This document shows positions 8,555 to 16,416 of a DNA stretch of 36,440 bases, one piece after another. The DNA lies in NCBI GenBank assembly GCA_030647265.1, contig JAUSJM010000001.1:1-36440 (forward strand). The letters are read 5' to 3'. The stretch is from a bacterium. GTDB lineage: Bacteria; Patescibacteriota; Microgenomatia; Daviesbacterales; UBA10151. A program made the translations under genes and the position numbers. Position 1 is the stretch's first letter. Each line of letters starts with the position of its first letter. The notes beneath the pieces were generated by a model, which ran no database searches, was not told the origin of the DNA, and saw nothing but the letters and a program-made list of their open reading frames with translations.

Positions 8555-9001
8555 TTAACCCTTACCTAACCTCTCCTTTACTAAAACACTCACTCTTGCT
8601 CCCTCTGCCCTTCCTGCCACCTTACCCATGACGACCCCAATGACTTTTCCCATCTCTGTTATAGAGGTAGCCCCACTACTTGCCACTGCTTCATCAACAA
8701 TCTTTTGAAGCTCCTCATCAGAAAGCTGCTCCGGCAAATATTCTGCCAGGATCTTTGCTTCTGCTTCTTCTTTTTGAGCCTGCTCCTCCCGCCCTCCCTG
8801 GCGAAAACCGGAGGCTGCCTCCCGCCTTTTTTTAAGCTCCCGGGCTACCACAGTTTCCACCTCCGTATCGGAAAGCTCCCCGCCTTTGGAAATTTGGGCA
8901 TAACTTATCTCTGATAAAAGCAGCCGCAGAGTTGAGACCTTCATCTCTTCCTTTTTCAGCTGGGCTTGTTGTAAATCGGAACGGATTTTTTCTGAAAGCA
9001 T
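8555..9001 (-). CDS. yqeY: YqeY/GatB-like domain protein
   Basis: 148 aa, the normal length of the stand-alone GatB/YqeY family. Conserved opening (KEEMKVSTLRLLLSEI, about residues 17-32), charged middle helix, then YLPEQLSDEEL and the C-terminal four-helix part with GKVIGVVMGK and GRAEGARVS. The domain resembles the tRNA-contacting tail of the amidotransferase GatB, but the role of free YqeY is not settled. Its ATG overlaps the rpsU stop by one base (TAATG), the common rpsU-yqeY arrangement. Confidence 0.93.
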   Translation of the reverse strand: MLSEKIRSDLQQAQLKKEEMKVSTLRLLLSEISYAQISKGGELSDTEVETVVARELKKRREAASGFRQGGREEQAQKEEAEAKILAEYLPEQLSDEELQKIVDEAVASSGATSITEMGKVIGVVMGKVAGRAEGARVSVLVKERLGKG

Positions 9002-9201
9002 TAATTGTTGTTGTACATTCGGGCTCTCATGATCTTTCTCATTCTGGCCGCCCGTCTTTCCTGACGTTTTTCTGATTGAGTTTTATGATATTCCCGATCA
9101 CGATATTCTTGAACAACATTTTCTAAAGCAACTTTTTTCTGAAATTTTCTGATTACAGCATCAGTGCTGTCGTTTGGCCCACGTTTGATAACGATGGACA
9201 T
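9001..9201 (-). CDS. rpsU: 30S ribosomal protein bS21
   Basis: 66 aa, basic, with the bS21 pattern: short N-terminal strand (SIVIKRGPNDSTDAVIRKFQKK), then a long Arg/Lys-rich helix ending in MRARMYNNN. Part of the small-subunit platform near the anti-Shine-Dalgarno region. The start is supported by the strongest Shine-Dalgarno in the window (AGGGGAGGTG, about 6 nt before ATG). A TGG-TACAAT extended -10 lies upstream at 9228-9236, so it can be transcribed independently of tig. Confidence 0.96.
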   Translation of the reverse strand: MSIVIKRGPNDSTDAVIRKFQKKVALENVVQEYRDREYHKTQSEKRQERRAARMRKIMRARMYNNN

Positions 9202-9227
9202 ATAATTACACCTCCCCTTTTACTGGT

Positions 9228-9236
9228 ATTGTACCA
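9228..9236 (-). promoter_or_regulatory. possible extended -10 promoter for rpsU
   Basis: Minus strand TGG-TACAAT directly after the tig stop, followed by about 20 nt with a strong Shine-Dalgarno before rpsU. Unlike most promoters here it would give a conventional leader. No -35 recognised. Confidence 0.4.
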
Positions 9237-9238
9237 CT

Positions 9239-10372
9239 TTAGGCAGTTTTGGTGATAGTTTTGAGGAAATCGAGGGTTCTGATCTGTCTTAAAGAGTGTC
9301 GAAGGTGAAGTCGCGGTTCCTGTTGTTCAAACTGAGCGCGCAGTTTAGCATCCTGGATCTTGTCAATCTCCACCTGCAATTCAGCCTCGGCAATATCAAT
9401 CTTTTCCTGGCGGGCAATATCAGCCAGCCCCAATTCCATCCTGACATTCTTTTCTGCCTGTGGTTTCCATTCAGCCTTTAAACCATCTAAAGTTTTATTC
9501 TGGCTTTTTAGATATTCGTCAAATAAAAGCCCCATATCAGAGACCCTTCTTTGTAGTTGCACTAACATCCGGGACAGCTCATCTTCAATTAAGATCTCGG
9601 GAATATCTACTGTGGTCAACTTTTCCACTTCCTGTAAAATTAGCTCTTCATAATCCAACTCATTGTTATATTTGGCTTCATTCTCTAAATCAGCCTTTAT
9701 CTTGGCTTTTAAGTCCACTAGATTTTGAGCTCCCATGGCTTTAGCAAAGTTATCATCAGGCCTGTCCGCCGAAGCTGCAGCGGAGGCAGAGATATCATTT
9801 ACAGCCGGAGCAGGGCTAGCAGGCTGGTTGAAAGTAAGTGAGCCACCAGCACCGGGCGTAGTTTGTGATCCGTCACCACCGGGTTGTTGAGCAGCTGGAG
9901 CAGGTGTTCCGCCCCGGGCTTTCCATCTTTTAAAAAGGTCATCAATTATTTTATTGACATCTTCGTCGGTGATGGTTTTTTGGGGAGGACGGGTCACAGC
10001 GATATTGTGGTAATCTGTTACAGTAACTGCAGGGCGTTCCGTAACTGTAGCTGTAAAAGAGATAGGCTGTCCCTTACTAAATGAGACAAGTTGGTACTTT
10101 GGGTAATCAATAGGAACAATGTTGCTACCCTGTAAGGCATCCACTAAAGCTTGGGGCATAACTGCTTTTAAAAACTCATCCTGAAGTTTTTGCCCTAAGT
10201 TTTGTTCAGCCATCTGAAGAGGCACCTGGCCTTTTCTAAACCCCGGGAGTTCCAGATCCGAAGAGAGCTTTTGGAGGACCTCATTCCATTTATTTTGGAT
10301 ATCCTCCCAAGGCACAGTCACAGAAACTTCCACTATAGCTTTGGGCTGCTTGACAATATTTTTGGTTACCAT
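9239..10372 (-). CDS. tig: trigger factor lacking the FKBP/PPIase domain
   Basis: 377 aa against the usual 420-450. The N-terminal ribosome-binding domain is clear (residues 1-115) with the signature GFRKGQVP at 44-51. The C-terminal chaperone domain is recognisable from about residue 207 (DDNFAKAMGAQNLVDLKAKI onward). Between them the peptidyl-prolyl isomerase domain is missing: residues about 152-206 are a low-complexity Ala/Pro/Gly/Ser/Gln linker, and no FKBP motif is seen. It would hold nascent chains at the ribosome exit without isomerising prolines. The linker DNA is more GC-rich than the rest of the gene. Confidence 0.9.
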   Translation of the reverse strand: MVTKNIVKQPKAIVEVSVTVPWEDIQNKWNEVLQKLSSDLELPGFRKGQVPLQMAEQNLGQKLQDEFLKAVMPQALVDALQGSNIVPIDYPKYQLVSFSKGQPISFTATVTERPAVTVTDYHNIAVTRPPQKTITDEDVNKIIDDLFKRWKARGGTPAPAAQQPGGDGSQTTPGAGGSLTFNQPASPAPAVNDISASAAASADRPDDNFAKAMGAQNLVDLKAKIKADLENEAKYNNELDYEELILQEVEKLTTVDIPEILIEDELSRMLVQLQRRVSDMGLLFDEYLKSQNKTLDGLKAEWKPQAEKNVRMELGLADIARQEKIDIAEAELQVEIDKIQDAKLRAQFEQQEPRLHLRHSLRQIRTLDFLKTITKTA

Positions 10373-10381
10373 AACTTTAGT

Positions 10382-10410
10382 AATTTACCAGAAACCCAGG
10401 ATAAAATCAA
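10382..10410 (-). promoter_or_regulatory. tig promoter, leaderless start
   Basis: Minus strand: TTGATT, 17-nt spacer, TAAATT, then 9 nt to the tig ATG at 10372. The -35 lies over the proS stop codon. Confidence 0.55.
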
Positions 10411-11657
10411 TGAGAGAGTTGTTTTAGAAGTTCTTCCACAGTAACAAAAGCAGTTGTTTTCTCATTTCTTTTTTTCACCTCAAGCTGTTCCTCTGTTCTT
10501 TTGGAAACAACCACTCTGTAGGGAATACCAATTAAATCTGCATCAGCAAACTTTTCTCCAGCTGACACTCCTTCCTTATCATCAAACAATACCTCCACCC
10601 CCTCTGCTTGAAGCTGTTTATAAACTTTTTCAGCCCTTTCCATAACTTCCTTGTTATCCAGATCCAACCCCACTAAGTGAACTTTAAAAGGAGCTACAGC
10701 CTCCGGCCAAACAATCCCCTTCTCGTCATGAAATTTTTCCACCAACACTCCTACCAACCTACTGACTCCAATGCCATAACTTCCAAACCAAAGATCCTGC
10801 TTTTTACCATGTTCGTCCAAGAAAAACACTCCCATGTTTTTTGAGTACTTGGTCCCTAGAGTAAAAATATGCCCTACTTCGATAGCTTTAACCATCTTTA
10901 TCTTCCCCCCACAGCGTGGGCATTTTTCTCCCTCTTTTACCTGGGATACTTCAATATTAGTCGCAAAATCACAACTTTCACAAACTAAAATACTGTCTTC
11001 ACCAACTGGAGATATGACCTGAAATTCTTGGGTAAAACCCTCAGTAAATACCCCACCTGAAGCATCAACCACTCTTGTCTCTAGTTTCATTCTGTTAAAA
11101 ATTTTCAGGTAAGCTTCTCTTACCTGCTGAAAATACTGTTGCAAATCTTCTTTCGAGACATGAGCACTATAAAGGTCCTTCATTAAAAATTCCCGGCCAC
11201 GCAAAATTCCTGATTTAGCCCGCGGTTCATTCCTAAATTTAGTGGAAAAGTGGTAGATTTTTATAGGCAAATCTTTATATGAACGGACGTACTTGCCAAG
11301 TAAATTCATGACAATCTCCTCATGAGTAAAAGAGAGCCCTAACTCTTTTCCGCGGATATCTTTAAACTGATACATAATTTCCTTAACATCCGGATCCGAC
11401 CATCGTCCTGTTTGATCCCAAATATCACGGGGATGCAAAAGAGGCATTAACATCTCTTGAGCCTCCGTAGAGTTCAGCTCTCCGCGAATAATATCGTTAA
11501 TTTTGGAGATTACCCTAAAACCTAAAGGCAACAGCGTCCAAGACCCGGCCATTAGCTGGTCAATAAACCCCGCCCGCACTAAAAGCTGGTGGTTAACAGA
11601 TTCTGCTCCTGCAGGAGCTTGTTTGATGGTCTTAGGAAAAAGCTGGGAATATCTCAT
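10407..11657 (-). CDS. proS: prolyl-tRNA synthetase, short form without editing insertion
   Basis: 416 aa; full bacterial ProRS is about 570. Class II motifs: motif 1 near LPLGFRVISKINDIIR, motif 2 TKFRNEPRAKSGILRGREF, motif 3 GSYGIGVSRLVG. The large INS (prolyl-Ala editing) domain between motifs 2 and 3 is absent; that span is short and includes a four-Cys cluster (CESC and CPRC) preceding the VEVGHIF-like region. The C-terminal anticodon-binding domain (VHLVGLDLDN onward) is present. It charges tRNA-Pro; without INS, mischarged Ala-tRNA-Pro must be tolerated or cleared by a free-standing editor not seen here. Confidence 0.95.
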   Translation of the reverse strand: MRYSQLFPKTIKQAPAGAESVNHQLLVRAGFIDQLMAGSWTLLPLGFRVISKINDIIRGELNSTEAQEMLMPLLHPRDIWDQTGRWSDPDVKEIMYQFKDIRGKELGLSFTHEEIVMNLLGKYVRSYKDLPIKIYHFSTKFRNEPRAKSGILRGREFLMKDLYSAHVSKEDLQQYFQQVREAYLKIFNRMKLETRVVDASGGVFTEGFTQEFQVISPVGEDSILVCESCDFATNIEVSQVKEGEKCPRCGGKIKMVKAIEVGHIFTLGTKYSKNMGVFFLDEHGKKQDLWFGSYGIGVSRLVGVLVEKFHDEKGIVWPEAVAPFKVHLVGLDLDNKEVMERAEKVYKQLQAEGVEVLFDDKEGVSAGEKFADADLIGIPYRVVVSKRTEEQLEVKKRNEKTTAFVTVEELLKQLSH

Positions 11658-11666
11658 TACCTATAA

Positions 11667-11695
11667 ATTGTACTTTCTGGAGCCTAAGAAGACAA
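11667..11695 (-). promoter_or_regulatory. proS promoter, leaderless start
   Basis: Minus strand: TTGTCT, exactly 17 nt, TACAAT, then 9 nt to the proS ATG at 11657. One of the clearest promoters in the window. Confidence 0.65.
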
Positions 11696-11716
11696 GGTAT
11701 ATTTACGGTAGTTTGC

Positions 11717-12025
11717 TTAGAAAGAGGCAGCGTCGGAATCGTTTTGGGAAAGTTCCTGATCCATGGCATTGATGTCAGTGTTGTCCAAGTCTGTTAACAC
11801 TTTCTGTAAGTCCTGACCGCTTTTAATTTCTATCTCACCTTTCTTAGCAACCTGGCCAGGAACAGTTTTTTGAGATTGGCTAACCTCTTTCTTCTTAGAA
11901 GCGGCATCGGAGAAGAAATCTGTATTTTGTTGCACCAGATAAACCCCTACCGCAATTCCTACCAGAATCAACACAATAATTAATATTTGGGCGATACCTT
12001 TTTGTTCCTTATTTTGTTCCATCAT
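11717..12025 (-). CDS. single-pass membrane protein with disordered tail
   Basis: 102 aa. Residues 10-31 (GIAQILIIVLILVGIAVGVY plus LV) form one transmembrane helix close to the N terminus, followed by a polar tail of about 70 residues rich in Lys, Gln, Asp and Ser with no Cys and no recognisable domain. Anchors of the form G-V-Y-L-V-Q-Q after a hydrophobic run are, from memory, common at the start of Microgenomates surface proteins. The start overlaps the upstream secreted-protein gene by 4 nt (ATGA), so the two are probably made together. Function unknown. Confidence 0.75.
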   Translation of the reverse strand: MMEQNKEQKGIAQILIIVLILVGIAVGVYLVQQNTDFFSDAASKKKEVSQSQKTVPGQVAKKGEIEIKSGQDLQKVLTDLDNTDINAMDQELSQNDSDAASF

Positions 12026-12711
12026 TGTCCCGCCTCACTTCCTTGAGTTGTTGTTGGCACTCCTGCCCCTTTACCTTTGGCACCCGGGGTAATAGTAGCT
12101 TTCCTAGTCTGGCCCTGACCAGGAGTTATAGAAGGCCTTCCCCCACCACTTTCAGCGCTGTTTTCAGCTCCCGTTACCGAGTGTACAGCCACAATCAAGT
12201 TCCTCACAGAAGTACGAAAGTCCTTTAAGGCCGTTTTTACTGCTTGCATATCTTTCCGGAAAGCAGTCATCTGATCCCTGGGAGTTCCGCTGGTACAACT
12301 AAAGGCAGCTGCATCGTTTTTCGCTGTTTGTAGGGCTGCCTGAGCTGATGCCTGTTTGTTCTGTATATCAGCTACGAGGGTATCATAATTTTCTACTGTC
12401 TGTCCGCCCGGTACAACTTTATTGGTATAGAAATTCTGAACTCTTCCGGAGATGCTGCTAAACTTTGTCAGCATATTATCCATCATCCCGACAATTTTAG
12501 CGGAACGGTTTTTGACAACCGCTTCCCTGGCCTGGCAGGCTTTTAACTTTCCGGGAGCGGTGGCTTGCTTACCTACTGTATTAACTCCGGGAGTTATAGT
12601 AGCTCTTCCGGCTCCTGCTCCGGTAATATCAGGCTTAACGGCTAATACAGAAGTAACACTCAGAAGAAGAGTAGCCACACCTAAGGAAAGAGCAACCGGT
12701 ATTTTTTTCAT
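12022..12711 (-). CDS. secreted helical protein with TITPG repeats, unknown
   Basis: 229 aa. Residues 1-24 form a signal peptide (MKK, hydrophobic core, SVLA before a likely cleavage). The body (about 55-185) is helical and contains two Cys (CQAREAV and FSCTSG). Both ends are low complexity with repeated ATITPG and SITPG segments (near residues 37-42, 193-197 and 205-210), suggesting flexible Pro/Gly/Thr linkers on either side of the helical domain. Exported, perhaps surface exposed. Translationally coupled to the membrane protein downstream. I do not recognise a family. Confidence 0.75.
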   Translation of the reverse strand: MKKIPVALSLGVATLLLSVTSVLAVKPDITGAGAGRATITPGVNTVGKQATAPGKLKACQAREAVVKNRSAKIVGMMDNMLTKFSSISGRVQNFYTNKVVPGGQTVENYDTLVADIQNKQASAQAALQTAKNDAAAFSCTSGTPRDQMTAFRKDMQAVKTALKDFRTSVRNLIVAVHSVTGAENSAESGGGRPSITPGQGQTRKATITPGAKGKGAGVPTTTQGSEAGQ

Positions 12712-12723
12712 AATTCTTTATTT

Positions 12724-12753
12724 AGTCTAAAACACTTTTTCAATCTTTGTCAA
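12724..12753 (-). promoter_or_regulatory. promoter of the secreted-protein pair
   Basis: Minus strand: perfect TTGACA, 18-nt spacer, TAGACT, then 12 nt to the ATG at 12711. The leader would be about 5 nt at most. Confidence 0.5.
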
Positions 12754-12768
12754 GTGCTCAAAAAGTAA

Positions 12769-13845
12769 TCAAAAGAAAAACTTCCTTAAATCAGAATAGG
12801 TAATTATTAAAATCAAAGTTAAAAGTATGGCCATACCGATGGTATGAATAATCCTCTCTACTTCAGGATTTACTCTTTTGCCAAAAGCTCCCTCTATAAG
12901 AAGAAAGAGAGCTCTTCCCCCATCTAGGGCTGGGAAGGGCAAAATATTAATTGCTGCCAGAGAAAGAGAGATAAGCCCCATAAACCACAAATATAAGGCC
13001 ACATCACCGGTACTAACAATATTATTAGTGGCTACAGCCAGTCCGACCGGCCCTGTAACAGACTGGGAAGCTTTACCAAAATCTTGATGTGCCAACTCGG
13101 AAATGGTTGTAGCCAAACCTTTAAAGGTCAGTTTAATCAAATCCCAGGAGTAAGAAGGAGCAGAAAGGATCTTCTCTGGTAAAGTGGTGTACTGCTTAAA
13201 GGGAATAATGGAGAAACCTACCCCAATCCTACCCTGACCCGGTGAAATTTCCTTGGGAGTAACCGTTATTTGCCTTTGTTTTTGGGTATCAACATTAGCC
13301 AGAGTGATGGTTAAAGGAACATTCGGCTTGCTTTTAATAAAGCTGCTGGTTCCCTCAATACTCTCGACAGGCTTATTGTCTATGGCCACAAACTGATCCC
13401 CGGGTTTGATTCCTGAAAACTGGGCAGGAGAACCATTTTCCACATCAGCCACATAAACTCCGGGCTGTAGTACCGGATAAAGGATTTTGAAACCCTGCAG
13501 GCCTAAGACTGCATAAAATAATCCCCAGGCCAAAATCATATTCATGGCCACCCCGGCAACGACGATCACCAACCTTTGCCAAACGGATTTGACCGCAAAG
13601 GAGTCTTTTTTAAACAAGACCTTTTTATCAACCTCATCCTCCCCCAAAAGCCTTACAAAACCACCCAAAGGCAGCCAGTTTAAGGAATAGATCGTTCCTC
13701 CAATTTTTTTACCCCAAGCCCGGGGAGGAATACCAAAACCAAACTCCAAAACCTTGACCCCAAATTTTCTGGCACTGATAAAATGCCCAAACTCATGGGA
13801 AACAACCAAAATCAATAAGGTGATAAGGAAAATAATTACAAACAT
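12769..13845 (-). CDS. rseP: site-2 intramembrane metalloprotease RseP family
   Basis: 358 aa. Zinc motif HEFGH at residues 17-21 inside the first membrane helix, a single PDZ domain around 120-200 (VADVENGSPAQFSGIKPGD), and the second active-site segment with N-x-L-P-x-P-A-L-D-G-G-R near residues 299-310, where Asp is the third zinc ligand. Three to four membrane helices. It cuts membrane-anchored substrates such as anti-sigma factors and remnant signal peptides. It sits 6 nt after frr, whereas many bacteria have pyrH, uppS, cdsA and dxr in this neighbourhood. Confidence 0.95.
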   Translation of the reverse strand: MFVIIFLITLLILVVSHEFGHFISARKFGVKVLEFGFGIPPRAWGKKIGGTIYSLNWLPLGGFVRLLGEDEVDKKVLFKKDSFAVKSVWQRLVIVVAGVAMNMILAWGLFYAVLGLQGFKILYPVLQPGVYVADVENGSPAQFSGIKPGDQFVAIDNKPVESIEGTSSFIKSKPNVPLTITLANVDTQKQRQITVTPKEISPGQGRIGVGFSIIPFKQYTTLPEKILSAPSYSWDLIKLTFKGLATTISELAHQDFGKASQSVTGPVGLAVATNNIVSTGDVALYLWFMGLISLSLAAINILPFPALDGGRALFLLIEGAFGKRVNPEVERIIHTIGMAILLTLILIITYSDLRKFFF

Positions 13846-13851
13846 ACCAAC

Positions 13852-14406
13852 CTATACCTGGCTTAACTCTTCTTCTTTTGTCTTACCCAACTCCTCAATT
13901 TCTGTCACCGCTTTGTCCACCAGACCTTGCAGTAGCTTACTTCTTCTTTCAAACTCATCCTCTCCAAACTCTCCTCCTTCTTGAGACTTTTCCCAACCTT
14001 CCCTAATATCTTGTCTGATCTGCCTAATCTCTACCCTTCCCTGTTCCATCTTTTGGTGAGCCAACTTTATAAACTCCTCTCTTCTCTCTGCAGTCAGAGG
14101 AGGGATGGGAAGTCTGATGACCTGCCCTTCAGCAGCAGGGTTTAGTCCTAAGTTTGCCTCCTGTAAAGCCTTGATGACATCACGAACTAAACTTACATCC
14201 CAAACCTGGACAGTTAAAAGGGTGGGTTGGGGAGCAGAGATTGTTCCTACTTCCACCAGCTTCATTTTTGCTCCATAAGCTGTCACTGGAACATTTTCAA
14301 TCAGGGTGGGATTAGCTCTGCCGGCCCTGATAGTAGAAAGCTCTTGTTTAAAATGAGCCAGAGCTGCTTGGATTCTTTGATTTGTTTCTGTAAGGACTGG
14401 ATCCAT
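13852..14406 (-). CDS. frr: ribosome recycling factor
   Basis: 184 aa, normal length. Three-helix bundle pattern with the opening FKQELSTIRAGRANP (about residues 19-33), the hinge domain (VPVTAYGAKMKL through VWDVSLVRDVIKAL) and PPLTAERREEFIKLAH. With EF-G it splits post-termination ribosomes. Its ATG overlaps the tsf stop by one base (TAATG). The pyrH gene normally between tsf and frr is not here. Confidence 0.97.
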   Translation of the reverse strand: MDPVLTETNQRIQAALAHFKQELSTIRAGRANPTLIENVPVTAYGAKMKLVEVGTISAPQPTLLTVQVWDVSLVRDVIKALQEANLGLNPAAEGQVIRLPIPPLTAERREEFIKLAHQKMEQGRVEIRQIRQDIREGWEKSQEGGEFGEDEFERRSKLLQGLVDKAVTEIEELGKTKEEELSQV

Positions 14407-14861
14407 TACTCTCCTAGCTTTATTCTAGCAAACTTTCCTACCTGAATGTTTTCCCCTAATTTTCCGATGACCGATTTAATGAGTTGCTCCACTGTTTGGG
14501 AATTATCCCTGATATACTCTTGGGATAGCAGTTCTTCCAGTGAAGAAGGGTTCATGGAAGCAATTTGTAGGCTCAGTTCATGGGCTAAGTTTTTAAAATC
14601 TTCAGTTTTAACTACAAAATCTGTTTCACAAAGGACTTCCACAATTACTCCCACTCTTCCACCATGGGAATAAGTTTCTATGAGACCTGCCTTAACCTCT
14701 CTGTCTGATTTCTTAGCAGCTTTGTCTAAACCCTTCTGTTTTAACCACTCCTTAGCTTTACCAACATCGTTATTTAATATACTGAGTGCCTCTTTACAAT
14801 CGGCAATTCCCGCCCCAGTTTCTTCTCTTAGTTTCTTTAAATCTTTAATATTAATGGCCAT
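14406..14861 (-). CDS. tsf: elongation factor Ts, minimal form
   Basis: 151 aa; typical bacterial EF-Ts is 195-290. N-terminal UBA-like domain (LKKLREETGAGIADCKEALS, residues 8-27) and the first core subdomain with the TDFV motif (VLCETDFVVKTEDF) are present. The second core subdomain and coiled coil are missing; only a short C-terminal segment (QLIKSVIGKLGENIQVGKF) remains. It exchanges GDP on EF-Tu. Overlaps both neighbours by one base, giving a rpsB-tsf-frr translational chain. Confidence 0.95.
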   Translation of the reverse strand: MAINIKDLKKLREETGAGIADCKEALSILNNDVGKAKEWLKQKGLDKAAKKSDREVKAGLIETYSHGGRVGVIVEVLCETDFVVKTEDFKNLAHELSLQIASMNPSSLEELLSQEYIRDNSQTVEQLIKSVIGKLGENIQVGKFARIKLGE

Positions 14862-15709
14862 TAAACAACTCTTTCTGATTCTGCCACAACCTCTTTTTCT
14901 ACCTCTTCTTCAGCAGCAGCCACATCGGGACTGACTGCTTCTTCCGCAATCTTTTTTAACTCATCAGTTTCCTCTTCTTTTTTAGGCTTTTCCTCTGAGA
15001 CCGTTACTGTGATATGCCCACCTTCTTTTAAACCCTCCCCGTAAGCTTTGGCAATGGTCTCTACTATAATCTTAATGGATTTGGTGGCATCGTCGTTACT
15101 GGGGATAGGATAAGCCATCATCATGGGATCGGAGTTAGTGTCAGCAACCCCGATAACGGGAATTTTCATCCTGGCTGCCTCCATTAGAGCTGTTTTTTCC
15201 GTGACACAATCCACCACAAACAAGGCCTCAGGAAGCTTCCCCATCTGGGCAATCCCTCCTAAGCTTTTATCAAACTTTTCCAGCTTCCGGGAAATTAACA
15301 GCTGTTCTTTTTTAGTGTACCTGGAAAGCTCACCCTTGCCCTTTTTTTCATTCAGATCAGTAAGTTTTTTAATATTCTTTTTAATTTCATCAAAGTTGGT
15401 GAGAGTTCCTCCCACCCATTTATAGATAACATATGGCGCTCCCACCTTTTTAACAGCTTCCTCAATAATAGGCTGAGCCTGTTTTTTAGTACCCACAAAA
15501 AGAATTACTTTACCCTCTTTACCCAGGTTATAAGCAAATTCAGCAGCCTGTTGAAGTAATTTTTCAGAGAACTCTAAGTCAATAATGTGGACACCTTCCC
15601 TCACTCCAAAGATGTACTCCCTCATATGGGGATTGCCACGACGAACCTGGTGTCCAAAATGAACACCTGCTTCCAACAGATCCTGCATGGAAGGAATGGT
15701 AATCTTCAT
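14861..15709 (-). CDS. rpsB: 30S ribosomal protein uS2
   Basis: 282 aa from the ATG at 15709. A TTG at 15721 would add four residues, but AAGGA lies between the two and is better read as the Shine-Dalgarno of the ATG. Core uS2 motifs: LLEAGVHFGHQ, FVGTKKQAQPIIEEA, WVGGTLTNFD, PVIGVADTNSDPMMMAYPIP. After the core (about residue 230) there is an acidic Glu/Val tail of about 50 residues. First gene of the rpsB-tsf-frr-rseP unit, with a longer leader than most genes here. Confidence 0.96.
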   Translation of the reverse strand: MKITIPSMQDLLEAGVHFGHQVRRGNPHMREYIFGVREGVHIIDLEFSEKLLQQAAEFAYNLGKEGKVILFVGTKKQAQPIIEEAVKKVGAPYVIYKWVGGTLTNFDEIKKNIKKLTDLNEKKGKGELSRYTKKEQLLISRKLEKFDKSLGGIAQMGKLPEALFVVDCVTEKTALMEAARMKIPVIGVADTNSDPMMMAYPIPSNDDATKSIKIIVETIAKAYGEGLKEGGHITVTVSEEKPKKEEETDELKKIAEEAVSPDVAAAEEEVEKEVVAESERVV

Positions 15710-15733
15710 GTTTTCCTTCAACTTCTCTACCGT

Positions 15734-15808
15734 CTGGAGCTCCAGGAAAACTAAAACAGTAGATGTTTGATGAAAACTATTTTAACAGAAGCAGGGTAGA
15801 CAAATCAA
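15734..15808 (-). promoter_or_regulatory. rpsB promoter and 5' leader with palindrome
   Basis: Minus strand: TTGATT (15808-15803), 18 nt, TAAAAT (15784-15779), then a leader of about 65 nt to the rpsB ATG. The leader contains the perfect 12-nt palindrome CTGGAGCTCCAG (15745-15734), about 25 nt before the start codon. This could be a uS2 autoregulatory site, as known for rpsB leaders in other bacteria, but no match to a described structure can be claimed. Confidence 0.45.
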
Positions 15809-15822
15809 GACCAAAATAGAAA

Positions 15823-16371
15823 TTACTTCCTTAAACTATTCAAGCGTCTGTTAAAAGGACCAATAAGAGCTGCTGCCTTGTAATATCTTGCCTTTAAGTC
15901 AGGATGTAATTCCCCATTAAGTCCGTAAGCTGTTCTTCTTAACAAGTTATTGACTGTAATCATTCCTCTTATTTGAACTATTCTAAACCTGGGATCTGCA
16001 GTAATAGGATAGTTATCCATTAAAAATTGCACCAAAGCTACAGGATCACCCCGCTCTGTGCCAGGTTGCCCTATTTTTGCCAGATAAGCTTGAACATCAT
16101 CTCCTTCAGGATCATATCCAAGGAATGCAGCAGTCTTTTTGGCATCTAGGTCAGCGTGCTCCCCCTCACAACAAACTCTGAACAAGTTATGAGGATCATT
16201 TACAACTGTTATAAAAGGATGGTCAATCCCTTTTTTCCTCTCAGCTTCCGAACCGGTAACACAAAGTGGAATATAGTGGTCAAGAGTGCCCCTGTCTTTA
16301 CCATCCAGTACTTGCCCGCACTGGATACACACAGATGGTGCTTCATAATGTTTTCTTGCCCACTGTTCCAT
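15823..16371 (-). CDS. HNH-type nuclease domain protein
   Basis: 182 aa from the ATG at 16371, preceded by AGGGA at Shine-Dalgarno distance. Longer readings start with ATG at 16413 or TTG at 16446, but that TTG is a -35 box. The N-terminal half shows CIQC, then TLDHYIPL about 12 residues later, then NDPHNLFRVCCEGEHADLDAKK: a CxxC zinc knuckle with the D-H, N and H positions of HNH/McrA-type nucleases. The C-terminal half (about 90-182) is unassigned. It stands alone, divergent from ndk, with no methylase or phage gene nearby, so its role (defence, DNA processing, or RNA) is open. Confidence 0.6.
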   Translation of the reverse strand: MEQWARKHYEAPSVCIQCGQVLDGKDRGTLDHYIPLCVTGSEAERKKGIDHPFITVVNDPHNLFRVCCEGEHADLDAKKTAAFLGYDPEGDDVQAYLAKIGQPGTERGDPVALVQFLMDNYPITADPRFRIVQIRGMITVNNLLRRTAYGLNGELHPDLKARYYKAAALIGPFNRRLNSLRK

Positions 16372-16416
16372 AATAATCCCTACAAAAAATCTGCCCACGG
16401 CAGATAAATACATTCT

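Noticed and set aside
9296-10084. Several plus-strand frames of 61-97 codons opposite tig
   Set aside because: They are antisense to a clearly conserved gene, overlap each other in different frames, and show no protein-like motifs or ribosome-binding sites.
14868-15050. Frameshift or repeat in the rpsB tail
   Set aside because: The acidic C-terminal extension is in frame up to the TAATG overlap with tsf; such tails are common in uS2.
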